Assembly (NCBI GenBank): GCA_015222555.1
Contig: JADFVM010000359.1
Coordinates: forward strand, 1 to 7,580
Length of the DNA: 7,580 nucleotides
Source: Pseudomonadota bacterium
Lineage (GTDB): Bacteria; Desulfobacterota; JADFVX01
Reading direction: 5' to 3'
Made by a program: the position numbers and the translations under genes. Numbering within the stretch: position 1 is the stretch's first letter; each line of letters begins with the position of its first letter. The notes below the pieces were generated by a model, which saw only the letters and a program-made list of their open reading frames with translations, was not told where the DNA came from and ran no database searches. Below, piece after piece: positions 5,329 through 7,580 of this stretch.

Positions 5329-5811
5329 ATGGCAAGAAAAGTTTTTTTTAGTTACGACTATGAGAGAGACCGGTATAAAGTGGGCAAGGTCAGGGATAGC
5401 TGGTTGACAACAACCGATAGAGAAGTGGCAGGCATATGGGATGAAAATAACTGGGACTCTGCGAGGATGAAGGGCGATGATGCGATTCATTCCAGGATAA
5501 AGGATGAGCTGGAAGGGACATCCGTAACAGTCGTGCTCATCGGGCATGCGACAGATAGCCAGAAATATGTTGATTATACGATTTCTGAAAGCTGCAGCCG
5601 GGGTAATGCGATCCTGGGGATTTTTATAGACAAACTGAAAGATGTTTTTGGATGTGTTGACCTGAAAGGGGCAAATCCTTTACATCAGTTTCGCATTAGC
5701 GACAGTGAAACTTTGGCCGACATTTTCCCCACCTATGACTGGATTAAGGATAATGGGGAAGAAAACATGAATGACTGGATTGAAGAGGCGGCAAAAATTG
5801 TGGAAGGTTAA
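5329..5811 (+). CDS. ThsB-like TIR-domain protein (orphan)
   Basis: A 160-residue, single-domain protein resembling the TIR-like family PF08937 that includes ThsB of Thoeris anti-phage systems. ARKVFFSYDYERD at 2-14 is the first strand and BB-type loop, LEGTSVTVVLIGHATDSQKY at 61-80 the central strand and following loop, AILGIFIDKLKD at 94-105 the next strand, and GANPL at 114-118 the usual GxNP turn. ThsB enzymes use NAD+ to make a cyclic ADP-ribose signal for the effector ThsA. In active members this helix reads like WVDWEI; here it is YVDYTI (80-85), placing Thr84 where the catalytic Glu is expected, though Glu87 is near. AGGAG eight bases upstream supports the start. No ThsA-type gene is visible in the window. 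It is the only plus-strand gene; activity and defence role are inferred from the family. Confidence 0.85.
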   Translation: MARKVFFSYDYERDRYKVGKVRDSWLTTTDREVAGIWDENNWDSARMKGDDAIHSRIKDELEGTSVTVVLIGHATDSQKYVDYTISESCSRGNAILGIFIDKLKDVFGCVDLKGANPLHQFRISDSETLADIFPTYDWIKDNGEENMNDWIEEAAKIVEG

Positions 5812-5892
5812 CAGGTCTCCATCGGAAAGATGACAACTAATTGGAAAGGATGGGCTCTTCCTTAAGCCGATCCCTTGAGATTTGACTGATCC

Positions 5893-6624
5893 CTACATAT
5901 TGACAACCAGCGTAACGGTAAGTGCTGTATCCGTGTCTTTCTTGCCTGTAGCAGGTTTATTATCATATTTGACAACGTAGCTGGTTTTAAGAGACAGATT
6001 CCCATCCAATGCGGAAATGAGAGATGTCTCTGAGTTTGCCAGGTAGTTATCGCTGTTATCAAAATCATGCAGGTATTCCAGCGTCTGGAGAAACTTGTTT
6101 TTGTCGTTGAGATTATAGCCATAAGCGGCAAAAAGTCGTCCTCCCGGATAGTTGTCATCTGTTCCGTCTGTGCGCTCTTCCTTGGTCCAGTTGAGACCTG
6201 CTTCACTATCGAGTATATGTTTCGGCCCGTTGAGGAGATGATAGCCGGCACCGGCGCCCAGTGAATAACGACTATCCAGGCCGGCAAATTTATCCTTTAA
6301 CCACGATGCAATGCCATAGGTATATGACTTGTCGGAAAGCTTATAGTCTCCACGAAGATCGGAAGAATATGTTCTAGCCGTCACAGCACCGCTTGTTTTT
6401 GCTTGAAGATGACCGATTTTCCATAAGACCGATGCCTTTTTCGACGGAACATATTTTAAGGCATTGTTAAATGAGACCGATGTTACATCCGTGTTTCCAC
6501 CTGTGTTGACATAGGACAATTCAGCAACATCACTCAATTTTTTTTCCTCACCATAGCCGGCAGATGTCCAGAGTAGGACCATGCCAGCCAATAGCAATCC
6601 TTTTAACAATTTTTTTCTGTTCAT
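5893..6624 (-). CDS. DUF481-family outer-membrane beta-barrel protein (YdiY-like)
   Basis: A 243-residue secreted protein. Residues 1-25 form a signal peptide (basic MNRKK, hydrophobic core, cleavage likely after SAGYG). The mature part is beta-rich with features of DUF481 proteins: an opening AELSYVNTGGNTDVTSVSFNNALKY-type strand pair (34-58), TYSSDLRGDYKLSDKSYTYG near 85-104, SLGAGAGYHLLNG near 121-133 and alternating hydrophobic strands to the end, consistent with an outer-membrane barrel. The family includes the E. coli salt-induced YdiY; its function is not established. It ends TLVVNM, without the aromatic last residue usual for BAM-inserted barrels. AGGGA seven bases before the ATG supports the start. 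It is convergent with the TIR gene; 81 bases lie between, with only weak hairpins (5846-5863). Confidence 0.85.
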   Translation of the reverse strand: MNRKKLLKGLLLAGMVLLWTSAGYGEEKKLSDVAELSYVNTGGNTDVTSVSFNNALKYVPSKKASVLWKIGHLQAKTSGAVTARTYSSDLRGDYKLSDKSYTYGIASWLKDKFAGLDSRYSLGAGAGYHLLNGPKHILDSEAGLNWTKEERTDGTDDNYPGGRLFAAYGYNLNDKNKFLQTLEYLHDFDNSDNYLANSETSLISALDGNLSLKTSYVVKYDNKPATGKKDTDTALTVTLVVNM

Positions 6625-6668
6625 GATAAATTCCCTGAATTTAATTTTAATAAATAACCTTCACGTAA

Positions 6669-6696
6669 ACCTTATCAAAATTTTTTACAATGTCAA
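6669..6696 (-). promoter_or_regulatory. candidate promoter of the DUF481 gene
   Basis: Minus strand TTGACA (6696-6691) is a perfect -35 box; TAAGGT (6674-6669) 16 bases later is a weak -10. Transcription would start near 6662, leaving a leader of about 38 bases. The remaining gap to the tpm stop (6697-6797) has no further gene; CCGCTC (6771-6776) can pair with GAGCGG (6802-6807) across the tpm stop codon, a long-loop hairpin unlikely to terminate efficiently. Confidence 0.35.
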
Positions 6697-6797
6697 CTTA
6701 TATGGAATTCGACCTTATGATGACCTCCTGAGTAATAGGTTTCAAGGTTTTATGTTTGTCTATTGTTAAACCGCTCCTCGTGGCTGGGGAAATGGTA

Positions 6798-7454
6798 TTA
6801 TGAGCGGGAGAGAATGTACGCTTTTTCTTCAAGTTGAGTCAAACCCCGATCTTTAAAATGAAGATTATCCTCGAGGATATTTTTTTGAAAGAGAAGGGTG
6901 ACATCATGTTCATTCCTGAAGAGTTTCTTTACTTCATTTTGAGAAACCGAAAAGGGAGGGCCTTTCATTTCATCTTGAGGGTATGCAAGTGTGACGAGAA
7001 GAACTTTTGCTTCAGGCTGAAGAAACTTGGTCAGATGACGGGAATAGCGTAAACGTAAATGAGATGGGAGAGCCACCAGGGCAGCACGATCATAAACGGC
7101 CTTCACATCTAGAAGATCATTAGTATGAAGATCAAAGAAATCCCCGCATAGAATTTTTATTTTCTCACTTTCCCATAGAGTGAAGTTGCCATATTTTTTT
7201 TGAGTTGCCATGATGCCATTTTCCCTGAAGAAAGCCTCTGCGGCAATGGGACTCAGCTCCACCCCGATAATTGAGTGTCCCTGTTCTGCCAACCATAGCA
7301 TGTCCCGGCTTTTTCCGCAAAAAGGGATAAAGACAGGCGCATCTTTTTTTAATTCGAGGGTGTGCCAGAATTGTTTTAGATGTCTGTTGATTTCCTCTTC
7401 GTGAAAGCCTATTTCATTTTTCTCCCACTTGTTATGCCAAAAATTGTGATCCAT
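6798..7454 (-). CDS. tpm: thiopurine S-methyltransferase
   Basis: A 218-residue SAM-dependent methyltransferase, the standard length of bacterial TPMT. The start HNFWHNKWEKNEIGFHEEEINRHL-type region (3-26) is typical, with conserved tryptophans and IGFH. VFIPFCGKSRDMLWLAEQGH (41-60) followed by IIGVELSPIA is the SAM-binding motif I with its acidic residue, and YDRAALVALPSHLRLRYS (121-138) is a signature later segment. The enzymes methylate sulfur of aromatic thiols; bacterial members can also methylate selenium and tellurium compounds, so detoxification of metalloids is possible. AGGGG about ten bases upstream supports the ATG at 7454. It lies alone on its strand with 173 bases to the DUF481 gene, so it probably has its own transcript. 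Confidence 0.9.
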   Translation of the reverse strand: MDHNFWHNKWEKNEIGFHEEEINRHLKQFWHTLELKKDAPVFIPFCGKSRDMLWLAEQGHSIIGVELSPIAAEAFFRENGIMATQKKYGNFTLWESEKIKILCGDFFDLHTNDLLDVKAVYDRAALVALPSHLRLRYSRHLTKFLQPEAKVLLVTLAYPQDEMKGPPFSVSQNEVKKLFRNEHDVTLLFQKNILEDNLHFKDRGLTQLEEKAYILSRS

Positions 7455-7515
7455 ATCTTCAGTCCCCTATTTCAAAAGTGTGTTCCCTATATCCTCTGTG
7501 AATCCCTAGCGGGTG

Positions 7516-7536
7516 CATTCCCCGCGGCTTGCCGCG
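7516..7536. repeat. GC-rich palindromic repeat, copy 1
   Basis: CATTCCCCGC starts this unit, and CGCGG (7523-7527), a CTTG loop and CCGCG (7532-7536) form a compact hairpin. It is far more GC-rich than its surroundings. The first 17 bases (7516-7532) match 7564-7580 at 15 positions, 48 bases later. It may be a REP-like intergenic repeat. Confidence 0.55.
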
Positions 7537-7563
7537 ATATATTAAGAAGGTTATCTCCGCGCT

Positions 7564-7580
7564 CATACCCCGCTGCTTGC
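7564..7580. repeat. GC-rich palindromic repeat, copy 2, cut by the window edge
   Basis: CATACCCCGCTGCTTGC matches the first 17 bases of the unit at 7516 with two changes. The window ends before the second arm of the hairpin, so the full unit cannot be seen; an arm complementary to CCCCGCTGC would be predicted next. Confidence 0.5.

Noticed and set aside
5846..5863. Shared terminator between the TIR and DUF481 genes
   Set aside because: The AAGGA/TCCTT stem is five pairs with an eight-base loop and no T-run on either strand.
5329..6624. A complete Thoeris system
   Set aside because: Only a TIR-type gene is present; the neighbour is a convergent outer-membrane protein, not a ThsA NADase effector.

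Overview
The window looks like chromosome from a moderately AT-rich Gram-negative bacterium. Evidence for the Gram-negative envelope is a DUF481-type outer-membrane protein with a signal peptide and another secreted leader. The compact rsmD-coaD-aspC run is an arrangement I associate with Desulfobacterota (Geobacter-like) genomes; that placement is an inference and not proven here.

Layout. At the left edge (1-26) is the first few codons of a minus-strand gene. Upstream of it lies a TetR-family regulator (202-792, minus) with a good sigma70-type promoter at 834-862. Two copies of a 160-bp element with terminal inverted repeats (67-226 and 1168-1327, about 93% identical, opposite orientations) bracket the regulator. 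Copy 1 is flanked by TTAA on both sides, lies in the last sense codon of the regulator, and now supplies its stop codon. Copy 2 sits exactly between two 100-bp direct repeats (1068-1167 and 1328-1427). The second repeat joins a secreted-peptide start (1516 downward) and carries an in-frame stop exactly at a TTAA.

The central block (1649-5079) is all minus strand and reads rsmD, coaD, aspC, a membrane-anchored TPR protein, then a 99-aa unknown. rsmD and coaD both use TTG starts and overlap by three bases; coaD and aspC are 6 bp apart. They probably share a promoter at 5133-5162. This is housekeeping: 16S rRNA methylation, CoA synthesis, amino-acid transamination.

The right part is accessory. 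A plus-strand ThsB-like TIR-domain gene (5329-5811) stands alone between rsmD and the convergent DUF481 gene (5893-6624), with no ThsA-type effector in view. It lacks the glutamate expected in the WxxxE position of active TIR domains. A thiopurine methyltransferase gene (6798-7454) follows, then GC-rich palindromic repeats running off the right edge.

The most unusual signals are the two small mobile elements and what each has done to its host gene, and the orphan TIR protein with the altered active-site motif. I do not see a complete new multi-gene system.
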